NCBI GenBank assembly: GCA_900258555.1
Contig: LT984854.1
Location: 2,301,066 to 2,365,065 of the forward strand
Direction of reading: 5' to 3'
From: an uncultured Desulfobacterium sp.
GTDB lineage: Bacteria > Desulfobacterota > DSM-4660 > Desulfatiglandales > Desulfatiglandaceae
DNA length: 64,000 bases
Under the pieces are notes generated by a model. That model made no database searches and was not told where the DNA came from. It saw only the letters and a program-made list of their open reading frames with translations. The position numbers were made by a program, and so were the translations under genes. Numbering within the stretch: the first letter of the stretch is position 1; every line of letters begins with the position of its first letter. Positions 26,011-33,907 of the stretch are shown here, piece after piece.

Positions 26011-26283
26011 TTATTTTGACTTCTCTATAAGTTTTAATAGACTGCTGCTGTAAGGTATCTCCCACTTATAATGAACCTTGCAAGGAAACTCTTTACAGCT
26101 AAGGCAATAGGGCTGTTTTCTCTCAGCCGCACATTTCATTGCAGGGCAATACGCACCCATTACATGCTTGATCTCTTCAGATCTTTCCATTGCCTTGGGG
26201 TGGTCGCCTGGGACGCAACCCCCGCACTTTTTTCTGGCCTTTAAATCACAGACTTCACAATCTACGCCACATGCTGCTGTCAT
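26011..26283 (-). CDS. Cysteine-rich DUF3795-type protein
   Basis: 90 residues with a GGAGAGCG ribosome site. Cysteines: AACGVDCEVCDLKARKKCGG, a pair in YCPAMKCA, then YCLSCKEFPCKVH. This layout matches DUF3795, small proteins presumed to bind zinc or an Fe-S cluster; no function is established that I know of. It lies between the thioesterase and the radical SAM gene on the same strand. Confidence 0.8.
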   Translation of the reverse strand: MTAACGVDCEVCDLKARKKCGGCVPGDHPKAMERSEEIKHVMGAYCPAMKCAAERKQPYCLSCKEFPCKVHYKWEIPYSSSLLKLIEKSK

Positions 26284-26302
26284 TTTCGCTCTCCTATGAA
26301 TA

Positions 26303-27283
26303 TCAAGGATGTCTTAATTCCTCGGGTTGTAAATAACTGTCTCTTACCTCCTCCGGGGCGGCCATGAACTTGTCAATCAGTTGGAGCATATGTGCTTTTG
26401 CTTCCGGCAACTTTCCGTTTAGTGGAAGATAATTGGAAACATGGTCGCTTACAAATTCCGATGTCACGTCCAGAGCATCAATCAATAACCTTTCCTCCTT
26501 CAATATACCTGCAGGCGTAAGCTTCTTGAATTCTCCAGAGACGACTTTGTCGTAGAGCGGGGTCCCTGGGACGGCTATCAAGGTGCGAGCCCTGATAAAA
26601 TCAGGATCAATTGCGTTCAGCACCCTGGCTGTTCCCTCTGCATGCCTTTGCCACCACTGTTGGCCTCCAATACCCAAAAGCACATACTCTGACAGAGATA
26701 TGCCGCTTTCCCGTATTCTCCTGCCTGCTTCGATCATCTCCGCAGACGTTACCCCCTTATCTATAAATTTCAGGACTTGATCATCTCCCGTCTCAAGACC
26801 CAGATGGAGCCTGCTTAGCCCCGCCTCATGCAAGCGTTTCAAAGACTCAGGAGTTTTTTTTAGCGCAGTCTTTGCCCTGGCATAACTGGTTACCCTTTCA
26901 AGGGTGGGAAATGTCTTGTACATGAATTCTATGACCTCCACCAAGTCATCCACCTTCATGACAAGGCTGTCTGAGTCGCCGATAAATGCGGTCTTCACCC
27001 CTTCATTACTTAGCCAAAGGACATTGTTCCGGATGGCCAACTGTTCTATCCTGTCTTCTGCATTATTATCAGCGGCCCACCTTCTTATCATGTCGGCATG
27101 GGACTTCATCGCCAGGATATCCCTTTTTATGTCTTCAACCTGCCTCAGCTCAAGCTTTCGGTAATCCCACAGGACACCATAACAGAATATACATCTGCCC
27201 CAGGGGCAATACCTCGTGGCCCTCACAAGCAGAGAACGGGATTCACTGGGCGGCCTTATTGGTGGACTTTCATATTGCATCAT
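26303..27283 (-). CDS. Radical SAM protein
   Basis: About 326 residues from the MMQYESPP start (GGAG site upstream); the frame is open to 27334. The cluster motif is RYCPWGRCIFCYG, that is C-x4-C-x2-C, the spacing seen in the CPWxxCxFC branch of COG1032 proteins. Next come NEGVKTAFIGDSDS, RLHLGLETGDDQVLKFIDKG (SAM-binding ribose motif region) and VLLGIGGQ. It should use a [4Fe-4S] cluster and SAM to generate a radical; the substrate is unknown. No B12-binding domain is present. The DUF3795 gene begins 19 bases downstream. Confidence 0.88.
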   Translation of the reverse strand: MMQYESPPIRPPSESRSLLVRATRYCPWGRCIFCYGVLWDYRKLELRQVEDIKRDILAMKSHADMIRRWAADNNAEDRIEQLAIRNNVLWLSNEGVKTAFIGDSDSLVMKVDDLVEVIEFMYKTFPTLERVTSYARAKTALKKTPESLKRLHEAGLSRLHLGLETGDDQVLKFIDKGVTSAEMIEAGRRIRESGISLSEYVLLGIGGQQWWQRHAEGTARVLNAIDPDFIRARTLIAVPGTPLYDKVVSGEFKKLTPAGILKEERLLIDALDVTSEFVSDHVSNYLPLNGKLPEAKAHMLQLIDKFMAAPEEVRDSYLQPEELRHP

Positions 27284-27737
27284 TTCCGAGTCTCCAGCCC
27301 GACAAGAATCAGCCGCAATATCTATCAAGGGCATTTCTCAGAGTCAAGGCAAACAAGAATACCCAGGTTTTCTTCACTTGAAAACTTAAAAATAATAGTA
27401 TAAATAATCAAAAAAAGTTCGCCATTGCCCTGCAATCTTTAGATTTTTTCATTGCTGCCGATATCTATGTTATTGTTAAATATTTTGCCAAGAAACCCTC
27501 GGTAGGAGCGCTGGGCTGAATAGGTAATTTTACATGTCAGGTCGTTCAAACAGCCCCTAAATATGCTTGGCACTGGTGCAACGATCATGTTAATAGAATA
27601 AAAAATCATTAGGGATTGTCAGTCAAAGGCACTAACTCAAGTCCAGTTTCCGGTGTATTTGCTACGAGTTATTAGCATAAATTGACAATATTGCCGAACC
27701 CCAAAATCCAAGAAACAAGCAGGAAAGAGTGTAATTA
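27284..27737 (+). other. Divergent intergenic region, nothing firm
   Basis: About 450 bases between the radical SAM start and fapA; its first 50 bases are the possible N-terminal extension of the radical SAM gene. It is A/T-rich near 27380-27480. A TGGCAC...TGC string near 27568-27580 resembles a sigma-54 site but has the wrong spacing. No terminator, riboswitch or small gene is supported. Confidence 0.4.
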
Positions 27738-29921
27738 ATGATCAATCTAAGCGTCTTGGAACGTAAATTCGGACTGATGGTTATCCAAAAGGGCTTTACC
27801 ACAAAAGATCAGCTCACTAAGGCCTTTGACGAACAAAAACTCCGAGCAGAGCAAGGTAAGTCTTTTTTTGTCGCAGATATCCTGGTTGAGGCTAAGGCAA
27901 TTACAGAAGAGCAAAAAAAGGCAATACTTGCGACACAAAGAGAGCTTAAGGAGTTTATGGAGGCACAGGAAAAAGGATCCGGGGCTCTTAGTAGCGAAGA
28001 GCAGAAAAAATCCACCCTTTCAACTCAAGGAAAGCCCGTAGTCGCTTCTCAGGCCCAGAAAAAACCGCCTGATCCAGAGGAAAAGGTATTCCAGAAAAAG
28101 ATAATACTTTCAACTCAAAGAGAATCCGTCGCCACCCCTCAGAAGCAGAAACCAGCGACCGAATCTGAGGAAAAGGTATTTCAACAAAAGACCGTGCTGT
28201 CAACAAAAAGCGAGCTAAAAAAGCCCTCGGATATACAGAAGAAGGACCATCAGCCCGACAAGCAAATAGGGCCTGAGGGATATGAACTTATAGAGGAAGA
28301 TATAGATGAAGGGACTCCTGATGTGGACGGGGCAAAAAGTGTCCAGAATGGTTCCGGTTTTGAGTTGGCAGTTACACAGGACAGGATGAAGGCATATATC
28401 TACCCGATAGATGACAACCCATCTGGAGTCAGCCTTGATAGCATAAAGGGTCTGATTGCAATGGAAGGCCTGAAAATCGGGATTGTCAAGGATGATATAA
28501 TCAATCAGTACCTCATGTCTAAACCCAACAAAGGCAGCCTATGCAAGGTAGCCCGCGGTATACCAGTGGACCTAGGCAGGCAGACAGAGATCAGGTGCCA
28601 CTTTGAAACCAACCCGTTTAAGGTTGCGACAATCCATGATGATGGAAGCATAGATTTCAAAAACAGGGGGGAAATCCCATGGTCAAAGGCCCAGGATCTG
28701 CTGGCAGAGCTAATCCCGGGGACTGATGGAAAACAGGGAAAAGACGTCTATGGTTATCCAATTGACCCACCGCCGCCGGACATGGTCAGCCTGTCCTGCG
28801 GCAAGGGTGTAAAAAAGAGCGAGGACGGCCTTAAGTTTTTTGCTGAGGCTGATGGCAGGCCCGAACTGTCACCTAACGGCACAATCAGTGTGACTGAAAC
28901 CCTTCCGATCTCGGGTGATATTGGAATAGAAACCGGGCATATAATATTTCCGGGGCATGTTCAGGTAAAAGGGTCTGTGCAGGATGGGTACAGGGTAAAG
29001 GCTAAAACGCTTCGGGCTGACGAGATTAATAATGCAGAGATTGAAACAGAGGGTGAAATAATTGTAAACAAAGGCATCATCGGCGCGAAAATATACACAG
29101 ACGGCCCTGTCAGGGCCAGGCATATCCGTAATACTTCCATTGATGCGTTGGGCGATGTCATTATTGAGCGCGAGGTATACGAATCCCATATCGAGACAAA
29201 CGGCACGCTCAATATAGATCGTGGAACAGTCATGGACTCAAGGATTTCAGCCATGAAGGGGATAACTGCCGCTGAGATCGGATCAACCGCATCAAACCCC
29301 TGCACACTGATAATCGGTATTGACAACAGGCTGGAAAAACAAATTACAGTTAAAAATCTTAATATCTCAGAAAAAGAAAAGGAACGAGAAGCAAAATCAA
29401 AACTCCTTGATGAGCTCAAGGATAAACCGGATATGTTGGAGACCCGCATAGGTGAGCTTGCCCAGGAGCAGGACAATGTAACTGTGAAACAAAGGAGCCT
29501 CAAGGAAACCCTGAAAAGCCTCCAAAAGGCCAATGATCGAATCAATATCATAAAGGTCCTGACAATAATGAAGGCCATCAATGTCAAGCTCGAAAAAATG
29601 CAGAAGGATATTGATGACCTTTTGAAAGAGCAAGAACAGACAGAAGCGACTATCGCAGGGTATAATGATGAGATAGCAAAATTGACAAAGGAGATATCTG
29701 AGCTTCAGGACGATATAAAGAGTATGCTTGAGCTTTCAAAAATAAGGAACGTCTCATCATGGGTCAAGGTTACGGAAAATATATATGACCGAACATCAAT
29801 AAGAGGTCGAAACGCTTCACTCGTCGTAAAAGGCACCCTTACCAGGGTAGTCATCCAGGAGACAAAAAACCCTACAGAAGGTGCGGAGCCTTCCTGGTTA
29901 ATGAGTGTGTCAAATTTATAG
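27738..29921 (+). CDS. FapA (DUF342) family protein with N-terminal MshEN-like region and repeat linker
   Basis: 727 residues. Residues 1-75 look like the two-helix N-domain of GspE/MshE proteins (FGLMVIQKGFTTKDQLTKAF; ILVEAKAITEEQKKAIL). Residues 75-190 are a low-complexity linker with three related units around KKSTLSTQGKP, KKIILSTQRES and QKTVLSTKSEL. Residues 205-545 are the FapA/DUF342 beta-solenoid-like region (GTDGKQGKDVYGYPIDPPPP, GNIEIE-type strands such as GDIGIETGHIIFPG, TLRADEINNAEIETEGEI). Residues 555-670 form a long coiled coil. FapA proteins are linked to polar flagellar assembly or cell polarity in other bacteria; no flagellar genes are here. MshEN domains can bind c-di-GMP, which would need testing. 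Confidence 0.85.
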   Translation: MINLSVLERKFGLMVIQKGFTTKDQLTKAFDEQKLRAEQGKSFFVADILVEAKAITEEQKKAILATQRELKEFMEAQEKGSGALSSEEQKKSTLSTQGKPVVASQAQKKPPDPEEKVFQKKIILSTQRESVATPQKQKPATESEEKVFQQKTVLSTKSELKKPSDIQKKDHQPDKQIGPEGYELIEEDIDEGTPDVDGAKSVQNGSGFELAVTQDRMKAYIYPIDDNPSGVSLDSIKGLIAMEGLKIGIVKDDIINQYLMSKPNKGSLCKVARGIPVDLGRQTEIRCHFETNPFKVATIHDDGSIDFKNRGEIPWSKAQDLLAELIPGTDGKQGKDVYGYPIDPPPPDMVSLSCGKGVKKSEDGLKFFAEADGRPELSPNGTISVTETLPISGDIGIETGHIIFPGHVQVKGSVQDGYRVKAKTLRADEINNAEIETEGEIIVNKGIIGAKIYTDGPVRARHIRNTSIDALGDVIIEREVYESHIETNGTLNIDRGTVMDSRISAMKGITAAEIGSTASNPCTLIIGIDNRLEKQITVKNLNISEKEKEREAKSKLLDELKDKPDMLETRIGELAQEQDNVTVKQRSLKETLKSLQKANDRINIIKVLTIMKAINVKLEKMQKDIDDLLKEQEQTEATIAGYNDEIAKLTKEISELQDDIKSMLELSKIRNVSSWVKVTENIYDRTSIRGRNASLVVKGTLTRVVIQETKNPTEGAEPSWLMSVSNL

Positions 29922-30031
29922 GCGAATCAGCCCCCTCACCAGAGGCCCACATAGTTCAATATAATTACTGATCCACAAGGATCATTATTCATCCGTACTG
30001 CCATTTAAGGTGATCTTTGCTCACTTCTTTA

Positions 30032-30060
30032 TTGACATATAAAAAAGTCCGTGTTAAATA
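30032..30060 (+). promoter_or_regulatory. Candidate promoter upstream of tRNA-Glu
   Basis: TTGACA (30032-30037), 17-base spacer, TAAATA (30055-30060). It is 130 bases ahead of the tRNA, so a nearer promoter is possible. Confidence 0.35.
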
Positions 30061-30189
30061 TCAAAAATTATAATTTTTCAGCTCTCACTCAAAGACTGAT
30101 GAAAATTGATGCCAGAAGGACCGCATCTGAGGGTATCCCTCGACGGTGACCATTCTTAGACCCTATCCCTGATTCGTCTCACAGATAGC

Positions 30190-30267
30190 GTCCCCATCGT
30201 CTAGCCAGGTCCAGGACACCGGCCTTTCACGCCGGCAACACGAGTTCAAATCTCGTTGGGGACGCCA
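30190..30267 (+). tRNA. tRNA-Glu (anticodon TTC)
   Basis: The acceptor stem GTCCCCA (30190-30196) pairs with TGGGGAC (30257-30263), followed by discriminator G and an encoded CCA (30265-30267). The D arm holds CTAGCCAGGTCCAGG, the anticodon arm CCGGCCTTTCACGCCGG gives TTC, and the T arm is CGAGTTCAAATCTCG. All four arms fold without mismatch. Confidence 0.96.
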
Positions 30268-30385
30268 ATAATAATATCAGATAGTTATGTAGCAATTTAG
30301 CATTTTTTTGCCCTGAAAATGAATTTCCAACCGTATTTCTCTCATGTGTGAGACAAGATGCATATTATTCCTATAACTCATGCCA

Positions 30386-30480
30386 AAAGCCCAAAATCTC
30401 GGACTTTCTTGTTTCGATTTAAATGACCTCTTGGTTTTAACTCAAAGAATTTTGTCTTGCATTTTGGGCTTTATTTTTTT
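30386..30480 (+). other. Long-range inverted repeat followed by a T-run
   Basis: AAAGCCCAAAAT (30386-30397) and ATTTTGGGCTTT (30461-30472) form a perfect 12-bp stem around 63 bases, followed by ATTTTTTT. It may be the 3' end of a transcript or a small structured RNA. The gap from the tRNA (30268) to the SMR gene (30675) holds nothing else I can support. Confidence 0.45.
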
Positions 30481-30674
30481 AAGTTTAAAGTCAGCGATTA
30501 CCATCCCCTATTAATCTCTAACAAGACATGCACTTCCCAAGGATACTACTCTTAAAGTATGTCTGAAATGAATATTTTTTTATAATGGAATATGATATCG
30601 CCCTGTTCCTATCCCATCCGAAATATGGTTGTTAGGTTCCGGGCTGATTTGTCTTGCTGGTTACATGAGGAAAT

Positions 30675-31004
30675 ATGCAGTGGGTATATTTGATAATCGC
30701 AATCGTATCTGAAGTTATAGCAACTTCAGCCCTTAAAGCAGCAGAGGGCTTTACCCGTTGGTGTCCCTCATTTGTTGTTGTTGTCGGATATGCATCAGCG
30801 TTTTATTTTCTTTCTCTGACGCTGCGCACTATCCCTCTTGGAATTGCGTACGCTATCTGGTCAGGCATTGGGCTTGCTTTGATCACGATGATTGGATGGG
30901 TCGTATATCAACAATCTCTCGACATAGCGGCAATCATCGGTATCAGCCTTATTGTATCCGGTGTGGTGGTAATAAACCTCTTTTCAAAGACGGTTACACA
31001 TTGA
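30675..31004 (+). CDS. Small multidrug resistance (SMR/EmrE-type) transporter
   Basis: 109 residues with four transmembrane helices. Helix 1 holds the essential glutamate (AIVSEVIATSALKAAEGF, Glu 14). The loop TRWCPSF, then YFLSLTLRTIPLGIAYAIWS and the GxGxA-like helix 3 (GIGLALITMIGWVVYQQ) are typical of EmrE-type proton-coupled exporters of quaternary cations. Dimeric in the family. Ribosome site GAGGAAAT. The hypothetical gene that follows starts 8 bases after its stop. Confidence 0.93.
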   Translation: MQWVYLIIAIVSEVIATSALKAAEGFTRWCPSFVVVVGYASAFYFLSLTLRTIPLGIAYAIWSGIGLALITMIGWVVYQQSLDIAAIIGISLIVSGVVVINLFSKTVTH

Positions 31005-31011
31005 TTACGAG

Positions 31012-31308
31012 ATGGATCAAAAACATATGGTCTCAACCCAAAGCGATAAGCACCTGAGGCTTGCTGAAAAGATCTTAAATGAATACCCTCAATGCATCAG
31101 AGGACTAAAGTTTTTCACTCTGGAATGCGGTTGCATATATTATTATCGGGTATTCAGGAACGGCCTGATTGGTCCTCGGCTCGGCATTTACAGGGATAGG
31201 AAAGATAGCCCTTGTGAAATATGTATGCGACCGCAAGAGGATTGGGAAGGTAGAGTAGTTGATGAATGTGTGGTTTATACTATCGCGTTTGAAATTGAGG
31301 AAGTTTGA
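31012..31308 (+). CDS. Hypothetical protein with four cysteines
   Basis: 98 residues. The N-terminal helix (DKHLRLAEKILNEYPQC) leads into a beta-rich part with cysteines at PQCIRG, LECGCIYYY, and SPCEICMRP near 67-70. The last pair (C-x2-C) with the earlier CGC could form a zinc or Fe-S site. There is no signal peptide. I do not recognise the family. The frame and codon use look genuine and it directly follows the SMR gene. Confidence 0.65.
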   Translation: MDQKHMVSTQSDKHLRLAEKILNEYPQCIRGLKFFTLECGCIYYYRVFRNGLIGPRLGIYRDRKDSPCEICMRPQEDWEGRVVDECVVYTIAFEIEEV

Positions 31309-31397
31309 TAATTTCAAATTGCGTTGTAATGCGTTGCTTTCTGTTTTTAATCTTTACAAAATTTTGTATATTGAAAAATGAAGAGCCAGAGTTTATA

Positions 31398-31415
31398 CCA
31401 CTGGCATGCCAGTGG
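31398..31415. repeat. Perfect 18-bp palindrome
   Basis: CCACTGGCATGCCAGTGG, flanked by TATA on both sides (imperfectly extended). It is either an operator-type site or an intergenic repeat unit; no adjacent gene start favours the operator idea. Confidence 0.6.
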
Positions 31416-31467
31416 CTTATACCTTCGAGTTAGTCCTGCAATTATCCCGTCATAAGCTGGTCATATC

Positions 31468-31496
31468 TTGAACCTCATATCAAAGGTGATTAATAT
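31468..31496 (+). promoter_or_regulatory. Good sigma-70 promoter in a non-coding tract
   Basis: TTGAAC (31468-31473), exactly 17 bases, TAATAT (31491-31496). No open reading frame follows; a terminator lies 140 bases downstream, so it is assigned to the small RNA below. Confidence 0.6.
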
Positions 31497-31502
31497 TTTT
31501 TA

Positions 31503-31664
31503 TAAGAGATAAAGAGGTAAAATTGCGTATACGCGCTACCCACAGCTTTAACAATCATAAAATAGACCATGTGACGGTTAAAAGCCCTCAAAGGTTAAAT
31601 TTGTGAACAGAGAGCTTAAAGGTGGCGCTCAAAAGGCAAGGGAACTAAAACCCTTGCCTTTTTT
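31503..31664 (+). ncRNA. Predicted structured small RNA, about 160 nt
   Basis: Bounded by the promoter at 31468-31496 and a strong intrinsic terminator ending at 31664. GCGCTACC (31533-31540) pairs with GGTGGCGC (31621-31628) with one G-U, and inside it CTTTAA (31546-31551) pairs with TTAAAG (31616-31621 region), leaving a CACAG bulge, so two ends of the transcript close on each other. The terminator hairpin follows directly. No credible protein frame lies within. Length and end-closing stem are reminiscent of 6S RNA, but I see no diagnostic sequence and do not claim it. Confidence 0.5.
31633..31664 (+). terminator. Strong rho-independent terminator
   Basis: AAGGCAAGGG (31633-31642) pairs perfectly with CCCTTGCCTT (31651-31660) around AACTAAAA, followed by TTTT. 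It is 325 bases past the nearest upstream gene. Confidence 0.9.
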
Positions 31665-31694
31665 AATGCCATTTTTAAGGGCAAAGAATGAACC

Positions 31695-31764
31695 ACCCCG
31701 CAGCAAGCAGCGGGGTATCAAAGACAATGTTTTCTAAAGGGAACGCAGCAAGCTGCGGGGAATG
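31695..31764. repeat. Two REP-like CCCCGCAGC palindromes
   Basis: ACCCCGC/GCGGGGT at 31695-31716 (loop AGCAAGCA) and CGCAGC/GCTGCG at about 31744-31757 within AACGCAGCAAGCTGCGGGG. The two copies share CGCAGCAAGC-GCGGGG and are 27 bases apart. Confidence 0.6.
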
Positions 31765-31802
31765 AGACCTACAGAGGAATTAAAAAGTGAGAAATGGTCT
31801 TT

Positions 31803-31905
31803 TTACTCGGTTCTAAGTTTTAGGTGTTATGTTTTAACAGTTTAAAATCAAAAGACAATTTAAACATAAAACTTAACACTGAAAACCTAAAACCTGTTAA
31901 TCAGA
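31803..31905. repeat. Degenerate A/T-rich inverted repeat tract
   Basis: TTCTAAGTTTTAGGTGTTAT and its surroundings are mirrored imperfectly by AAAACTTAACACTGAAAACC further right. It is the same low-complexity style as at 37.66 and 48.75 kb. The rest of 31906-32013 shows nothing. Confidence 0.45.
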
Positions 31906-32013
31906 TGGCCTTCTGGGAAAACAATAGGGCCTCAAATAAGTGTGCGGCCTATAGCATACTCACCAAGACTGACATACTATTCGAATTTGGAATACAATTC
32001 TGGGAAAGGGTCT

Positions 32014-32367
32014 TCACCTAACCGACATCTTCTTGAAAAAACAAGGTTCTTTTGCGCCTGGCAGAGTCACTTCAATCGTATCGCCTTTAATCTTTCCTAT
32101 AATGATCCCCCCGGACTTGGAACTCAACCAGATTTCACTGCCTTTTACGTCCCACCTGAAAGACACTTCATCATTCGGCACGCTCCAGACAGCTACACCC
32201 TTTTCTTTTAGTTCCAACTGGCTGTTGCTGTATTTTTCGGATCGTCCGCCCTGTGCGGCATATACACCTTCATAAGCCTCTTTAGATGTGCATGAAATCG
32301 CCACTGTCATGAAAAAAAATATCAGGGCTGGCAATAAAAAACCAATATGTTGTCGTTTCAATTGCAT
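32014..32367 (-). CDS. Small lipoprotein, function unknown
   Basis: About 117 residues from ATG 32367; the frame is open to 32406 but the extra 13 residues precede the signal peptide. Signal: MQLKRQHIGFLLPALIFFFM then TVAISC with lipobox Cys. The mature part (SKEAYEGVYAAQGG...LELKEKGVAVWSVPNDEVSF then RWDVKGSEIWL...GKIKGDTIEVTLP) has the repeated short-strand pattern of small beta-barrel lipoproteins that describe a dose-like G-x-Y/ELKEKG fold. No enzyme motif. It is isolated, next to the tRNA-Ser genes. Confidence 0.75.
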   Translation of the reverse strand: MQLKRQHIGFLLPALIFFFMTVAISCTSKEAYEGVYAAQGGRSEKYSNSQLELKEKGVAVWSVPNDEVSFRWDVKGSEIWLSSKSGGIIIGKIKGDTIEVTLPGAKEPCFFKKMSVR

Positions 32368-32445
32368 GGAAAATTCATCCTGACCGGGTGCTGAAAAAAT
32401 TGCCATGATCGAACTCGATTAAGTTTAAGATCTACCAGATCTTAG

Positions 32446-32538
32446 TGGCGGAGAGAGAGGGATTCGAACCCTCGGTAGAACTTTCGCCCTACACTCGCTT
32501 AGCAGGCGAGCGCCTTCAGCCTACTCGGCCATCTCTCC
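32446..32538 (-). tRNA. tRNA-Ser (anticodon GCT)
   Basis: On the minus strand the acceptor GGAGAGA (from 32538) pairs with TCTCTCC, then G and encoded CCA (32448-32446). The long variable arm (class II) is present, the anticodon loop CTGCTAA gives GCT, and the T arm reads GAGGGTTCGAATCCCTC. Confidence 0.96.
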
Positions 32539-32590
32539 ATTTTCAAAACACCTTCATTAATAAGCCTTGAGCCTAACACCCTTTTAAGGC

Positions 32591-32678
32591 TGGCGGAGGG
32601 AGTAGGATTCGAACCCACGGAGCTTTGACACTCAACGGTTTTCAAGACCGCCGCCTTAAACCACTCGGCCATCCCTCC
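32591..32678 (-). tRNA. tRNA-Ser (anticodon TGA)
   Basis: Acceptor GGAGGGA (from 32678) pairs with TCCCTCC, then G and encoded CCA (32593-32591). The anticodon loop CTTGAAA gives TGA. Class II long variable arm; T arm GTGGGTTCGAATCCTAC. It lies 52 bases from the Ser-GCT gene on the same strand, so they may share a transcript. Confidence 0.96.
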
Positions 32679-32774
32679 GATCCTGACCATGAATAATAAC
32701 ACCAGCCGAACGGTAATACAAATATTCTCTGGGCGCAATGGCTGGTTAAAGCGCCCGTCCTGGACATATTAAAC

Positions 32775-32797
32775 AAAAAGGCACCTCATCCAGTGCC
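32775..32797 (-). terminator. Terminator of the cold-shock gene
   Basis: Minus strand GGCAC (32797-32793), loop TGGATGAG, GTGCC (32784-32780), then TTTTTG. A short 5-bp stem with a good T-run, 34 bases past the stop codon. Confidence 0.55.
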
Positions 32798-32830
32798 GAT
32801 GAAATGCCCCCGAACAGAAATTACGGCGAA

Positions 32831-33028
32831 TTATACCTTGCTTACGTTTTTGGCAACAGGACCCCTTTCCCCATCTTCCAAATCGAATTGGACTTTTTCA
32901 CCCTCGTTTAGGGTCTTAAAACCGGACATTTCAATGGAAGAATAATGAACAAACACGTCTCCTTCTTCTGCTTCGATAAAACCATACCCCTTCTTACCGC
33001 TGAACCACTTAACAACTCCTTCCGCCAA
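32831..33028 (-). CDS. Cold-shock protein (CspA family)
   Basis: A single cold-shock domain, nucleic-acid-binding OB fold: [20 protein letters not shown] (RNP1 KGYGFI) and [14 protein letters not shown] (RNP2 VFVHY). I place the start at TTG 33028, giving LAEGVVKWF at the usual family start; GGAGG sits 7 bases before it. The ATG at 33043 would add five residues and overlap that ribosome site, with no site of its own. About 65 residues, normal for the family. Own terminator at 32775-32797. Confidence 0.93.
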   Translation of the reverse strand: MAEGVVKWFSGKKGYGFIEAEEGDVFVHYSSIEMSGFKTLNEGEKVQFDLEDGERGPVAKNVSKV

Positions 33029-33198
33029 AGCAAAGACCTCCATCTTAAAAATTACCCCATTTAATCAGGTTGCAACTCTGGTAATGGTCTTACCGACTGT
33101 TACAAAGCAATGCAAACCCTCTATTTTGACTGGGACAGCCGGATTATTATTATCCAAAGGCAATTTGTCAAGCATCAATCAAAAAAAACACCTCCTTA

Positions 33199-33870
33199 TC
33201 AGGCGCTGCCATCAGTTGCAATCATCCCTTCCCGCATCAGTTGTATGGTCTTCTTATAATCACCACTGTAAAAAATGGCGGAGCCTGCTACAAAGACATC
33301 TGCACCGGCTGATGAAACCCGGCCAATGGTCTCAGGGCCTATGCCGCCATCAATCTCAATTTCCGTGTTCAGCCCCTTTTTATTAAGCATCTCCCTTAAC
33401 CTGCTGATCTTCGGGACCACTTCAGGGATAAATTTCTGTCCTCCAAACCCTGGATTGACTGTCATAAGCATTATAATGTCCAAGCCGTCCAGCATGTATT
33501 CAAGGATGTTCAGAGGAGTGGCCGGATTAAGGCTGACACCCGCCCTGACTCCTTTGCCCTTAATCAGTTGGATTGTCCTGTGGAGGTGATTTATTGTCTC
33601 CGGGTGAACTGTAATAATATCTGCCCCGGCCTTGGCAAAGTCATCAATATAGCGGCCAGGCTCGGATATCATCAGATGAACATCCAAAGGAAGATCCGTC
33701 ACCCGGTTTACCGCCTCAACGATCAACGGTCCGATGGTAATATTGGGTACAAAATGCCCATCCATGACATCAATGTGGATGTAATCGGCCCCTGCCTCTT
33801 GAACAGCCCTTACCTCTTCCCCCAGTCTGGCAAAATCCGCTGAAAGTATTGATGGAGCTATTTTTCCCAT
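33199..33870 (-). CDS. rpe: Ribulose-phosphate 3-epimerase
   Basis: 223 residues, TIM barrel; interconverts ribulose-5-phosphate and xylulose-5-phosphate in the pentose phosphate pathway. Signatures: [35 protein letters not shown] (metal His and Asp), [46 protein letters not shown] and [20 protein letters not shown] ribosome site. It follows rsmB on the minus strand with 37 bases between; together with fmt, def and rsmB it forms a conserved housekeeping run. Confidence 0.97.
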   Translation of the reverse strand: MGKIAPSILSADFARLGEEVRAVQEAGADYIHIDVMDGHFVPNITIGPLIVEAVNRVTDLPLDVHLMISEPGRYIDDFAKAGADIITVHPETINHLHRTIQLIKGKGVRAGVSLNPATPLNILEYMLDGLDIIMLMTVNPGFGGQKFIPEVVPKISRLREMLNKKGLNTEIEIDGGIGPETIGRVSSAGADVFVAGSAIFYSGDYKKTIQLMREGMIATDGSA

Positions 33871-33907
33871 GTGTATTTGTCTCCTTGATTAATTTTTTCT
33901 TCAGTCA

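Noticed and set aside
27567-27581. Sigma-54-like site (TGGCAC...TGC)
   Set aside because: GG and GC elements are 7 bases apart instead of 10.
31503-31664. 6S RNA identity for the predicted small RNA
   Set aside because: Size and end pairing fit loosely, but no diagnostic bubble or sequence could be recognised by eye.
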